Shown: positions 8,764-15,193, counted from the stretch's first letter. The stretch is DNA of 29,457 nucleotides from Prevotella sp. UBA2725 (GCA_002353825.1 DEKJ01000039.1:75483-104939); one strand, 5' to 3'. Made by a program: numbers and translations. The notes: a model not told the origin generated them from the sequence alone.

Positions 8764-8794
8764 TTGTGTGTATGGAATAAAACTCCTATCTTTG
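8764..8794 (+). promoter_or_regulatory. Promoter of the toxin-antitoxin operon
   Basis: TTG at 8764-8766 and TATCTTTG at 8787-8794 are 20 bases apart, matching the Bacteroidetes -33/-7 pattern. The antitoxin ATG begins 15 bases after the -7 box, so the leader should be only several bases long. Confidence 0.7.
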
Positions 8795-8808
8795 CAAAAA
8801 AGGTAAGT

Positions 8809-9054
8809 ATGAATACAACATCTATTGATTATAATGACACAACCTTTCCATGGTCGTTATTAGACAATCTCAGTGATAAGATGAAGATTGCTATTATCAA
8901 CCGTTTAAGCGATGCTTTACTTCATCCAAAGTACTCTGCGAAGGCAGCTGAGACTGATGATAGTGGTATTGTCGGATTATGGTCTGATGCTTTACCTGAT
9001 GACTTCGATTTGATGAAATTACGCAAGGCAAACCATAAAATAGTTGAACTATGA
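8809..9054 (+). CDS. Antitoxin of a VapBC-type pair
   Basis: The start at 8809 gives 81 residues; the earlier in-frame start at 8761 precedes the predicted transcript start. The N-terminal half (LLDNLSDKMKIAIINRLSDALL) is a likely helical region. The C-terminus (IVGLWSDALPDDFDLMKLRKANHKIVEL, read in parts) resembles toxin-binding tails of Bacteroidetes antitoxins, which often carry G-W/L-W, acidic residues and a final basic helix. Its stop overlaps the toxin start in ATGA. It presumably neutralises the toxin and represses the operon. No standard DNA-binding fold was identified. Confidence 0.75.
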   Translation: MNTTSIDYNDTTFPWSLLDNLSDKMKIAIINRLSDALLHPKYSAKAAETDDSGIVGLWSDALPDDFDLMKLRKANHKIVEL

Positions 9055-9467
9055 GTAGAGAGAAATATCTCATTGATTCGAACATCTGTATTATGGTTCT
9101 TCGGAACTTCTATAATGCAGAAGAGGTCTTTGAACTGATTAAAAAGGAAAATTGTTACATCTCTGAGATAACTCTCTATGAACTGTGGTGTGGAAATGAA
9201 ATTGCAAAATCGCATAAGATAGGCTATCGGGAACAGAAGTTGGATAAGTTCCTGAGCTATTTTAAGGTACTCCCTATTTCAGAAGTGATAAAATCTGCGG
9301 CAATAGAGAAAGCGAGGTTACAGAGTGTTGGCCTCCCTTTGGAAGATGATTTTGACTTGCTCATAGGCTGTAGCTCAGTATATTATGGGATGACTATGGT
9401 AACAGATAATATTCGTCATTTCAAGAATATCACTGGAATAAAGATTCAGGACTGGGTTGAGCGATAA
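9051..9467 (+). CDS. vapC: VapC-type PIN-domain toxin
   Basis: This 138-residue protein is a PIN-domain ribonuclease, the toxin of VapBC systems, which usually cut tRNA or rRNA. Acidic metal-binding residues appear in order: D9 in YLIDSNI, E44 in ISEITLYEL, and the pair in LEDDFDLLIG; a further D lies in VTDNIRHF. The overlap with the antitoxin stop (ATGA) implies translational coupling. Length is typical. Composition is more AT-rich than the neighbouring metabolic operons, in keeping with an acquired module. The RNA target cannot be predicted. Confidence 0.93.
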   Translation: MSREKYLIDSNICIMVLRNFYNAEEVFELIKKENCYISEITLYELWCGNEIAKSHKIGYREQKLDKFLSYFKVLPISEVIKSAAIEKARLQSVGLPLEDDFDLLIGCSSVYYGMTMVTDNIRHFKNITGIKIQDWVER

Positions 9468-9474
9468 TATAATA

Positions 9475-9553
9475 CATTAATTGCCATTAATCGTCCGTTA
9501 ATTCGACATTAATATTGTTGTCAGTTAACGGGTCATTAATGGCAATTGTCGTT
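9475..9553. repeat. AATTGCCATTAAT palindromic element, copy 1
   Basis: About 79 bases with arms CATTAATTGCCATTAAT and ATTAATGGCAATTG and an inner pair CCGTTAAT / AGTTAACGG. It lies just after the vapC stop and follows the small peptide gene on the minus strand. It is nearly identical to the copy at 10194-10273. Confidence 0.9.
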
Positions 9554-9595
9554 TTATGAATATTGCAGGATGCGGCCCCTGTGGCCGCCCGCCAC

Positions 9596-9826
9596 TTAGT
9601 CTCCCCACACGCTCTGTGGCTTAGGAATGGAGCTCTCGAAGCCGCCGGCAGAGATATAGCCGTTGTGATAGATGCTGTTGCCACTATAACCCAAATCATT
9701 GTCATCGGAGGCGAAGAAGCCACGCTTTGCATTGTTCTCCGTACGGAGGATGCTGCCTTTATTGGGAAGGACTGCCATTATGTCATCATAAGGTTTGATG
9801 ACGTCTATTTTTGGTGTGATATACAT
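9596..9826 (-). CDS. Small SVWGD-tailed peptide
   Basis: Seventy-six residues beginning MYITPKIDVI and ending PKPQSVWGD. Similar small proteins in Prevotella and Bacteroides begin MKK-Y--P-I and often end in Trp plus acidic residues; two more occur here (10355 and 23295). This copy lacks the usual MKK opening, has a stop codon just upstream, and begins where a DUF4160-like remnant on the other strand ends, so its 5' end may have been lost. It is followed by the AATTGCCATTAAT palindrome. No enzyme motif, membrane segment or signal peptide is seen. Function unknown; expression doubtful. Confidence 0.55.
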   Translation of the reverse strand: MYITPKIDVIKPYDDIMAVLPNKGSILRTENNAKRGFFASDDNDLGYSGNSIYHNGYISAGGFESSIPKPQSVWGD

Positions 9827-9901
9827 TATGATGAGTTAATGTCTAATTGGAATCGTCTTACCCAATGTGAAGCTCCGGTTAAGATAGAACCATTAAAATG
9901 A
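9824..9901 (+). pseudogene. C-terminal remnant of a DUF4160-like gene
   Basis: The reading frame ending at 9901 closes with ELMSNWNRL and VKIEPLK, which resembles the C-terminus of DUF4160 proteins that are commonly encoded directly next to DUF2442 genes. The first part of the frame is only the reverse side of the small peptide gene. The DUF2442 start follows 7 bases later, in the expected order. Assignment rests on a short tail and is tentative. Confidence 0.45.
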
Positions 9902-9908
9902 TTTTGAT

Positions 9909-10166
9909 ATGGAACAACATAACTTTCTAAAGGTCACACATGCTGATTATTTAGGTGGCCATACGTTGAGGATGACTTTTAACAATGGTGAAGTTCGTAC
10001 GCTTGATTTTACACCATTGACTAAACAAGGTGTATGCAGGAAGCTGAAGGATCTTAATTATTTCAAGAACTTTACGCTCGATCCTTATACAATAGACTGG
10101 AATAACGAGATAGGGTTTGCACCAGAATATCTTTATTCTGTTTCCACATTGGTAGGCAGAGCATAG
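9909..10166 (+). CDS. DUF2442 protein
   Basis: Eighty-five residues with the DUF2442 pattern: a short N-terminal strand (FLKVTHADYLGGHTLRMTF), NGEVRTLDF, a central loop and a C-terminal strand set (FTLDPYTIDWNNEIGFAPEYLYS). DUF2442 proteins are frequently paired with DUF4160 proteins and are suspected to form toxin-antitoxin pairs. The partner here appears reduced to a fragment, so this may be an orphan. An AATTGCCATTAAT palindrome begins 27 bases after its stop. Confidence 0.88.
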   Translation: MEQHNFLKVTHADYLGGHTLRMTFNNGEVRTLDFTPLTKQGVCRKLKDLNYFKNFTLDPYTIDWNNEIGFAPEYLYSVSTLVGRA

Positions 10167-10193
10167 AATATTGTAAGTAGGTACATGCTCATA

Positions 10194-10273
10194 CATTAAT
10201 TGCCATTAATCGTCCGTTAATTCGACATTAATAATTTCTGTCAATTAACGGATCATTAATGGCAATTGTCGTT
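10194..10273. repeat. AATTGCCATTAAT palindromic element, copy 2
   Basis: About 80 bases, nearly identical to the copy at 9475-9553, with outer arms CATTAATTGCCATTAAT and ATTAATGGCAATTG and inner arms CCGTTAATT / AATTAACGG. It lies downstream of the small peptide gene on the minus strand and of the DUF2442 gene on the plus strand. Confidence 0.9.
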
Positions 10274-10354
10274 AAGAAGCAAAACAGTGGATGCTCCCTG
10301 TCTTCCTTATTCTTTCTTCCTTCTTCTTTAGCTTCGCGACAAAAGTGCGAAGCG

Positions 10355-10561
10355 TCAGTCGTCCCACACGCTCTTGAGCTTTGGTAACTGTACCTCTTCC
10401 GTTCCTGGCAGTTCCTCAGGGATGGTTCTCTGCCATCTCTTTGCTCTGTTCTCACCGTCAAGACCGGGGCTTACGGTGGTAGGGAAAGCAGGATCTCCAT
10501 CGCAGAGATCCCTGTCCATGGTGATGACGCATATTTTGGGGATCATATATTTTGTTTTCAT
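10355..10561 (-). CDS. Small SVWDD-tailed peptide
   Basis: Sixty-eight residues: MKTKYMIPKICVIT at the start, a variable Pro/Gly/Arg-rich middle, and PKLKSVWDD at the end. The ends match the copies at 9596 and, less closely, 23295. A good AAGGATAACA ribosome-binding region precedes the ATG. It lies 17 bases after the C-terminal fragment of a secreted protein, the same order as the giant gene and its small neighbour at 23295. The AATTGCCATTAAT palindrome follows. No known function; a leader-like N-terminus with a variable core is suggestive of a peptide precursor but this is speculation. Confidence 0.7.
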   Translation of the reverse strand: MKTKYMIPKICVITMDRDLCDGDPAFPTTVSPGLDGENRAKRWQRTIPEELPGTEEVQLPKLKSVWDD

Positions 10562-10578
10562 TGTGTTATCCTTTTTGT

Positions 10579-10956
10579 TTACTGTTTAATGAATTTCTTA
10601 CCGTTCTTAATGTAAAGACCGGGAGCCAGATTGTTGATGTCTGTACCGATGTATTCTCCATTGATGGAATAGATCTTACCATCTCCTGCCGTTAGGTCTT
10701 TAACGGTTATACCTTTTATTGCTGTCACTGTGCCATCGGCGTTGAACAGTGTGATACCTACGGTGCTTTGTTTAGCTCCTGATATAGCTGCGTTGTCGGC
10801 CACGAAAGCGCGGAAGCGACCGAAGTAACCAGTTGATGTCGGCGTCACCATCCATTGTAATAAAAAGATACGGGGTTGTGCATCTGTTGTCAGAAACGAC
10901 GCTTTTTTGCTCTTGTTGTTTGAAATAAGCAGTTCTGCCTTTCTAATTGTTATCAC
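10579..10956 (-). pseudogene. C-terminal remnant of a large secreted protein
   Basis: The frame encodes 125 residues. From about residue 42 it reads like the end of large Prevotella secreted proteins (GYFGRFRAFVA, VGITLFNADGTVTAIKGITV) and closes with IYSINGEYIGTDINNLAPGLYIKNGKKFIKQ, read in parts. That tail parallels the end of the giant protein at 23558 (VYDLQGRQV, LAPGIYLMGG, KYVVK) and resembles type IX secretion sorting domains. The rest of the protein, including any signal peptide, is missing, and the first 40 residues look like unrelated junction sequence. I read it as the remains of a deleted gene. Confidence 0.75.
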
Positions 10957-11402
10957 TAAACAGCCTTGCAGGCAAAGGTGTCACTACACTGTTACCTTTG
11001 TCACTCGTTAACCAGAGAACCGGAACCCACCTGATATCTCGTCGTTCGTCGAACGTCAGACGATTGTTCGTCGAACGTCAACCGATTGTTCGTCGAACGT
11101 CAGACGATTGTTTGTCGAACGCCAGCCGATGAAAGCTAATCTTCCTCGCCTTTTCTGCTCAAAGCGAGCGATAGCGAGCATAAGTCGTGAAGAGTCGATG
11201 CAAAATGTGCAGTAGGTTGATGCTAGTCTCTTTGAGACATTAGTATGCATTTAAGAGAACTTAAAATAAAGTTGTCGATGTTGTATCAGTTGTTTATGTT
11301 GTCGGAAGCTTTTCCAACAACCGGTACAACTTATACAACGGGGACAACATAAATGTTTGGTATCGATTGCAGCATCGGCTTTCCACGACATCCCACGACA
11401 TT
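10957..11402. other. Intergenic region with several repeats
   Basis: No gene is supported. It holds the 22-base tandem array (11044-11130), a block shared with 22972-23008 (TCTGCTCAAAGCGAGCG core, 11152-11190), inverted and direct copies of the GCATCGACTTTTCACGAC element (11182-11201 and 11372-11401), and an inverted repeat TTATGTTGTC/GACAACATAA (about 11294-11303 and 11343-11352) enclosing a smaller hairpin. The last could terminate xerD transcription, though no U-run is seen. Confidence 0.7.
11044..11130 (+). repeat. Tandem array of four 22-base units
   Basis: Units start at 11044, 11066, 11088 and 11110. Each begins with the palindrome GTTCGTCGAAC (GTTTGTCGAAC in the last) and continues with a CGTCAGACGATT-like half. 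The exact 22-base step places one palindrome every two helical turns. It lies about 270 bases past the xerD stop. Protein-binding sites or a minisatellite are both possible. Confidence 0.9.
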
Positions 11403-12404
11403 TCAAGGTGTGTTTCGGCACCCTGCATTGCGCTCTGCGTACATGATGTTTCTCGGATGATGCTCAAGGACTTCTTTGCGCAGCGACTCATCGTCGAGGT
11501 GCGTATATATCTCTGTTGTTCCGATGTTAGCATGTCCGAGGAGCACCTGGATGACACGGAGGTCAGCACCACCTTTGAGCATGGCCGTGGCGAAGGAATG
11601 GCGGAGGGTATGCGGCGAAATGGTTTTCTTGATACCTGCAGCCTCTGCCTGCCGCTTCACCATGATGAGGATCATGACACGCGTGAGGTGATGGCCGCGG
11701 CGGTTGAGGAACACATAATCCTCCTCACCCGGTTTGATCTTCATCTTCTTGCGGTCCTCGAACCACAGTTGCAGTTCGTGGATGGCACGGTCGGAGATCG
11801 GCACGAGCCGTTCCTTGTCGCCCTTGCCCACGACGCGGATGAAATGCTCATCGAGGTTCAGGTCCGACAGTTTGAGGTTCGTCAGTTCCGAGACCCGCAG
11901 TCCACAGGAGAAGAGCGTCTCGATAATGGCGCGGTTGCGTTGTCCCTCGTTTGTCTCCAGGTCGATGCTGTCCTCGAGTTGGTCTACCTCCTCCGTCGTG
12001 AGGTATGTCGGCAGGTGCTTTGGCAGGACGGGTGACTCAAGGAGCTCCGTGGGATCGACCTCAAGATAGCCGTCAAGGGTAAGGTAACGGTAGAAAGAGC
12101 GCACGCCGAAGAGGATGCGCGACTGCGACCGCGCTCCGATATTATACTCGTGGAGCGAGGCGGCAAACTGTTCCAGATCCTCGAGCTTCACCTCTAACGG
12201 CGACAGGTGATGCTCGTGGAGGAACCGCATGAAGTAGCCTAAGTCGTGACTGTAAGCCTCCTGCGTGTTGACGGAGTAGTTACGGTCCAACTTCAGGTAT
12301 CGCATGAAGCGGCGCACAAGGTCTGCTTCGGGAGATAGCACCTTCTGACCTTTATTTTGTGCCTTATTTTGTGTTTTATTATCTGTTTTGTTTTGCAATG
12401 TCAC
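11403..12404 (-). CDS. xerD: Tyrosine recombinase XerD
   Basis: XerD works with XerC to resolve chromosome dimers at dif. The 333-residue product has an N-terminal SAM-like core-binding domain (about 22-110) and a C-terminal catalytic domain. All active-site residues are visible: R170 (GLRVSEL), K194 (GKGDKER), H265 and R268 (SPHTLRHSFAT), H291 (LLGHANIGTTEIYTH) and nucleophile Y300. The start is GTG with a low-complexity Asn/Lys/Gln segment (residues 4-20) before the domain; no ATG exists before residue 34, so a somewhat later alternative start is possible. Length slightly exceeds the usual 300. It is divergent from aroQ. Since only ordinary genes surround it, a housekeeping role is more likely than an integrase role. 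Confidence 0.92.
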   Translation of the reverse strand: MTLQNKTDNKTQNKAQNKGQKVLSPEADLVRRFMRYLKLDRNYSVNTQEAYSHDLGYFMRFLHEHHLSPLEVKLEDLEQFAASLHEYNIGARSQSRILFGVRSFYRYLTLDGYLEVDPTELLESPVLPKHLPTYLTTEEVDQLEDSIDLETNEGQRNRAIIETLFSCGLRVSELTNLKLSDLNLDEHFIRVVGKGDKERLVPISDRAIHELQLWFEDRKKMKIKPGEEDYVFLNRRGHHLTRVMILIMVKRQAEAAGIKKTISPHTLRHSFATAMLKGGADLRVIQVLLGHANIGTTEIYTHLDDESLRKEVLEHHPRNIMYAERNAGCRNTP

Positions 12405-12433
12405 GCTTTATCTTTAATTTTGTGTCAAAGTTA
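12392..12433. promoter_or_regulatory. Divergent aroQ and xerD promoters
   Basis: For aroQ (plus strand), TTTG at 12392-12395 and TAATTTTG at 12415-12422 are 19 bases apart. For xerD (minus strand), TAACTTTG lies at 12426-12433, read in reverse, with no clear -33. The two -7 boxes are only 3 bases apart, so the polymerases should compete for this site. Confidence 0.7.
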
Positions 12434-12450
12434 ATCATTTGTTGGCAGAA

Positions 12451-12876
12451 ATGAAAAAGATTCAGATAATAAACGGACCAAACCTTAACTTGTTGGGCGT
12501 ACGTGAGCCCGGCATCTATGGCAACAGCAGTTTCGAGACGTACCTCCCGAAACTGCAGAAACTGTTCCCCGATGTAGAGATCAGTTATTATCAGAGTAAC
12601 ATCGAGGGTGAGCTTATCAACAAAATGCAGGAGGTAGGCTTCTCTTACGACGGCATCGTGCTCAATGCCGGTGCTTACACCCATACGAGCATCGCGCTCC
12701 TCGACTGCATCCGTTCGCTCCGTTGTCCCGTCGTCGAGGTACATATCAGTAATGTGCACCAGCGTGAGGAATACCGTCACCACTCAATGATCAGCGCTGG
12801 CTGCAAAGGTGTCATCTGTGGTTTCGGATTGCGGAGCTACGAGCTCGCTGTGCGCGGACTACTTAACGATGATTGA
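12451..12876 (+). CDS. aroQ: Type II 3-dehydroquinate dehydratase
   Basis: AroQ dehydrates 3-dehydroquinate to 3-dehydroshikimate in the shikimate pathway for aromatic amino acids, in the cytoplasm as a dodecamer. The start at 12451 gives 141 residues, the family's normal length; a TTG 12 bases earlier was rejected. Motifs are clear: INGPNLNLLGVREP, the active-site loop with Arg and Tyr (REPGIYG), NAGAYTHTSIALLD, EVHISN and the catalytic His region HQREEYRHHSMIS, then GVICGFGLRSYELA. It has its own promoter, divergent from xerD, and is followed by an AATTGCCATTAAT element before the methyltransferase gene. Confidence 0.97.
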   Translation: MKKIQIINGPNLNLLGVREPGIYGNSSFETYLPKLQKLFPDVEISYYQSNIEGELINKMQEVGFSYDGIVLNAGAYTHTSIALLDCIRSLRCPVVEVHISNVHQREEYRHHSMISAGCKGVICGFGLRSYELAVRGLLNDD

Positions 12877-12910
12877 GGGTAGGCTACGCTATTCGCTACG
12901 CGATGTAGTT

Positions 12911-13026
12911 CTGAACATAAATTTCCGTCAATGACCATTAATTGACGACAATTATAATTTTCAATTTCCGATAATTGATAAATTAATTAATGCATAATTA
13001 ACGGCTAATTAATGGCAATTAATGTT
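12911..13026. repeat. AATTGCCATTAAT-type element, copy 3
   Basis: A longer, diverged copy of about 116 bases between aroQ and the methyltransferase gene. It contains ACCATTAATTGACG, AATTAACGGCTAATTAATGGC and a final GGCAATTAATGTT. Its internal halves differ from the 80-base copies, so it belongs to a longer subtype like that at 18443-18560. It could end aroQ transcription as an AT-rich hairpin. Confidence 0.75.
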
Positions 13027-13072
13027 TAAGTAGCCGCAAGGCGGCGTAACTATTTATTTATAAATGTAGACA

Positions 13073-13822
13073 ATGATTGAGCCAGAAGATATCGTCGACT
13101 ATGCCACGGCGCACTCCGATCCGGAGGGTGACTATCTCTATCGGTTGTGGCGTGCCACGAACATCCACACCGTCCATGGACACATGGCTTCAGGCCATCT
13201 CCAGGGTCGGCTCTTGAAGATGCTCGTGATGATGTTCCGGCCCCGTACGATCCTTGAGGTCGGCACCTTCTCCGGTTATTCAGCGATATGCATGGCGGAA
13301 GGACTGAGCCTCTCCCCGCCCCTCCCCCGTAGGGAGGGAGTAGAGCCTCCGAAATGCTCTGAGGGTATCACATCTCCCTCCCTACGGGGGAGGGCTGGGG
13401 AGAGGCCTGAGAGTTCTTCGGGTGTCCGTCCTCTCATCACTTTCGAGATCAACGACGAGATGGAAGACTTTACGCGGAAATGGATCGAGGGCTCTGATGT
13501 CGCCGATCTCATCGACTTCCGCATCGGCGATGCCGTGAAAGAAGCACCAAAGCTCGGTGTGATGTTCGACATGATGTTTCTTGACGGTGACAAACGCACG
13601 TATGTGGAAACCTACGATGCCCTCTTCCCCTTATTAAATAAAGGTGGCATCATTCTCGCCGACAACACGCTGTGGGACGGGCATGTCATCGACCCTGCCT
13701 ACGACCGCGACAGTCAGACCATCGGTATCCGCCGGTTCAATGACCTCATTGCCCATGACGACCGCGTGGAAAAGGTCATCGTGCCGATACGCGACGGACT
13801 GACCATCATCAGAAAGAAGTAA
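13073..13822 (+). CDS. O-methyltransferase with in-frame palindromic insert
   Basis: Class I SAM-dependent O-methyltransferase of the catechol/caffeoyl-CoA type. Motif I is ILEVGTFSGYSAICMAEGL (residues about 60-78), the second strand LITFEINDEM (121-130), the acidic motif MFLDGDKRTYVETY and the metal-binding ILADNTLWDG. The frame is 249 residues against about 210-215 for the family. The excess is residues about 79-119, where an inverted-repeat element (13307-13408) is read through as SLSPPLPRREG ... TSPSLRGRAGE. It sits between a helix and the second strand of the fold, a loop position, so the enzyme might tolerate it. Flanking motifs and frame are intact. The substrate is unknown. Confidence 0.93.
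   Translation: MIEPEDIVDYATAHSDPEGDYLYRLWRATNIHTVHGHMASGHLQGRLLKMLVMMFRPRTILEVGTFSGYSAICMAEGLSLSPPLPRREGVEPPKCSEGITSPSLRGRAGERPESSSGVRPLITFEINDEMEDFTRKWIEGSDVADLIDFRIGDAVKEAPKLGVMFDMMFLDGDKRTYVETYDALFPLLNKGGIILADNTLWDGHVIDPAYDRDSQTIGIRRFNDLIAHDDRVEKVIVPIRDGLTIIRKK
13307..13408. repeat. CTCCCTCCCTACGGGGGAG palindrome inside a reading frame
   Basis: The left arm (13307-13340) begins AGCCTCTCCCC and ends GTAGGGAGGGAG; the right arm (13374-13408) begins CTCCCTCCCTACGGGGGAG and ends GGGGAGAGGCCT. The arms are almost perfect complements over about 34 bases, with a 33-base loop. The same element lies at 20972-21097 and in partial form at 20446-20472, 20791-20838, 22393-22430 and 23236-23280, always outside genes. 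The insert keeps the methyltransferase frame open. Confidence 0.92.
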
Positions 13823-14026
13823 TTGTGAACAAACGCTACATACATTTAAAAAGCGTTTCTAAAACGTCGATTTGCGAAATGTCATTTCAAACAATGTATT
13901 AATCTATTAAATCTAACCGTGTTTTCTTGGAGGATTGGGCGATAGTTTATAATTTTGCGAATGAAAAGAACGCGAAGATATGTTTTATAAACTATCGATC
14001 GCAAAGTTACTAATAAATATTTTAAT
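13823..14026. other. Short gap with the operator region
   Basis: AT-rich intergenic DNA after the methyltransferase gene. The first hundred bases show nothing recognisable; the second half holds the promoter and inverted repeat described separately. Confidence 0.6.
13927..13997 (+). promoter_or_regulatory. Promoter overlapped by a 13-base inverted repeat
   Basis: TTG at 13927-13929 and TAATTTTG at 13950-13957 are spaced 20 bases, matching the Bacteroidetes promoter. A perfect inverted repeat, CGATAGTTTATAA at 13940-13952 and TTATAAACTATCG at 13985-13997, places its left arm over the -10 side of the promoter and its right arm in the early leader. This is the geometry of an operator bound by a dimeric repressor, or of an RNA hairpin in the leader. 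It controls the 111-residue gene and probably the peptidase gene. Confidence 0.75.
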
Positions 14027-14362
14027 ATGCAAGAAAACAACTATTCAAACCAGTTGATGACAGGTTATTTTGATGCAGCCGCTGTTGTGAAGGACCTCCT
14101 GTCACGTCCTACAGGGAGTGTGCAGTGGCATTCGACGAAGCGTTGTCTCATAGAGCTTGTCACGGCAGCAGCCGACGAGCGTGTGCTGACCAACGGGCAT
14201 GGCGAGCCAGCCAGTCGCACGTTCCTCAGTCAGCGTGTCTTCCGTGCTGTGGGCATGGCTCCTCCTAAGCCTCGCCACCTCCATTCCGTCGTCTACCGCA
14301 TCCGGAACAGAGTGATGCAGCAGCCACCACTCGAAGTAAGAGTAAGAGAAGGACTTATGTAA
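14027..14362 (+). CDS. Unrecognised 111-residue protein
   Basis: I do not recognise this family. The product is soluble, without a signal peptide, and basic towards its C-terminus (PRHLHSVVYRIRNRVMQQ), with helix-like stretches at about 15-27 and 38-52. The basic C-terminal half could bind nucleic acid. It is preceded by a clear promoter with an inverted repeat and is followed by the M15 peptidase gene after a gap of 14-56 bases depending on the peptidase start, so the two probably form an operon. An autorepressor role is possible but unsupported by any motif. Codon use looks like that of the neighbouring genes. Confidence 0.7.
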   Translation: MQENNYSNQLMTGYFDAAAVVKDLLSRPTGSVQWHSTKRCLIELVTAAADERVLTNGHGEPASRTFLSQRVFRAVGMAPPKPRHLHSVVYRIRNRVMQQPPLEVRVREGLM

Positions 14363-14418
14363 TATAGACATTCTATATGAGAAAGCGATACATCAACCTA
14401 TTTATAAAATTCAACATT

Positions 14419-14958
14419 ATGACAACAAAGACTATTCAGGATTCAGTGCACGCAATCGCGCACGACATCAATTCATCAACATCTGCCAAGGCACCTAACA
14501 CACCATCAACACCCAACGCCCTATCACCCAACACCTATCTGTCCCCTCACTTCCGTCTGATAGAGTTCACGCGGTCGGGTGAGGCCACGGACCGTGGACT
14601 GGACAACACACCGGGCGAAGCAGAGATTGAAGCATTGCGCGCACTCTGTGAGAACATCCTTGAGCCGATGCGGCATCGTTTTGGTGCCATCTACATCACA
14701 TCGGGTTACCGCTCGCGGCGCGTCAACAACGCCGTCGGAGGAGTAGGAGGCTCGCAGCACACACATGGTGAGGCTGCAGATATCCTGCTCTCGACATTCA
14801 ACGACTGGCGCGAGGCGGTAGAGTTTGTCAGGCATCTCGATTTTGACCAGCTCGTCATCGAGCCGCTCCATGATCCGCGGCCACGGTGGCTGCATGTCAG
14901 TTACACCAAGCGGCATCCGAACCGCCACAACATCATCTTGGGCGACCATAAGATGTAG
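14419..14958 (+). CDS. M15-type peptidoglycan peptidase
   Basis: The start at 14419 gives 179 residues; an earlier ATG at 14377 would add a basic 14-residue extension. Residues about 40-175 form a Peptidase M15_3 domain, zinc enzymes that cut D-Ala peptide bonds of peptidoglycan, common as phage endolysins and bacterial cell-wall hydrolases. Zinc ligands are H114 and D121 (QHTHGEAAD) and H159 (WLHVSY). LSPHFRLIEFTRS and YITSGYRSRRVNNAVGG are family hallmarks. There is no signal peptide; residues 1-40 are a Ser/Thr/Pro/Asn-rich linker. Bacteroidetes often carry such cytoplasm-made lysins beside HU-like and smalltalk genes, which here lie 6 kb away. Release route unknown. Confidence 0.9.
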   Translation: MTTKTIQDSVHAIAHDINSSTSAKAPNTPSTPNALSPNTYLSPHFRLIEFTRSGEATDRGLDNTPGEAEIEALRALCENILEPMRHRFGAIYITSGYRSRRVNNAVGGVGGSQHTHGEAADILLSTFNDWREAVEFVRHLDFDQLVIEPLHDPRPRWLHVSYTKRHPNRHNIILGDHKM

Positions 14959-15007
14959 GCCGTGGACGACTATTATAACTGGTTTTGTAAGATATTGCTT
15001 CTTTTCG

Positions 15008-15038
15008 TTGGCAGTATCTATTTTTTCCTTTATCTTTG
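15008..15038 (+). promoter_or_regulatory. Promoter upstream of the GxxExxY gene
   Basis: TTGG at 15008-15011 and TATCTTTG at 15031-15038 are exactly 19 bases apart. The next start codon is at 15218, leaving a leader of about 170 bases with a strong hairpin, so the promoter may drive a separate small RNA as well as the gene. Confidence 0.75.
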
Positions 15039-15079
15039 CAAATAACTAATTAATATACTTTTTACCTGTGCATCGGGCG

Positions 15080-15104
15080 CATATCGTTGAACATCAACGA
15101 TATG
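15080..15104 (+). ncRNA. Strong leader hairpin or small RNA
   Basis: CATATCGTTGA and TCAACGATATG pair perfectly over 11 bases around a 3-base loop, and the flanking GGCG... and ...GCGCC can extend the stem. It lies 42 bases after a good -7 box and 113 bases before the GxxExxY gene. No U-run follows, so it is more like a leader structure than a terminator. A small RNA or a mobile palindrome are alternatives. Confidence 0.45.
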
Positions 15105-15155
15105 TGCTCTGCGCCGGGACTTTTGACGTATAAGGAACATAGAATTTTTTCTTTT

Positions 15156-15193
15156 TGAACATTAATTCCCATTAATTAGTCATTAATTATTAA
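15156..15193. repeat. Partial AATTGCCATTAAT-type element
   Basis: GAACATTAATTCCCATTAATTAGTCATTAAT (in parts) matches the left part of the copy at 15681-15765. Only one half is present. The two copies bracket the GxxExxY gene in the same orientation. Confidence 0.65.

Noticed and set aside
11044..11130. CRISPR array
   Set aside because: The units are directly tandem with no spacers.
11403..12404. Phage or genomic-island integrase
   Set aside because: Sequence and length match housekeeping XerD, and no attachment-site pair, excisionase or phage genes surround it.
13940..13997. Intrinsic terminator of the methyltransferase gene
   Set aside because: The inverted repeat has a 32-base spacer, is AT-rich and has no T-run; it overlaps a good promoter instead.
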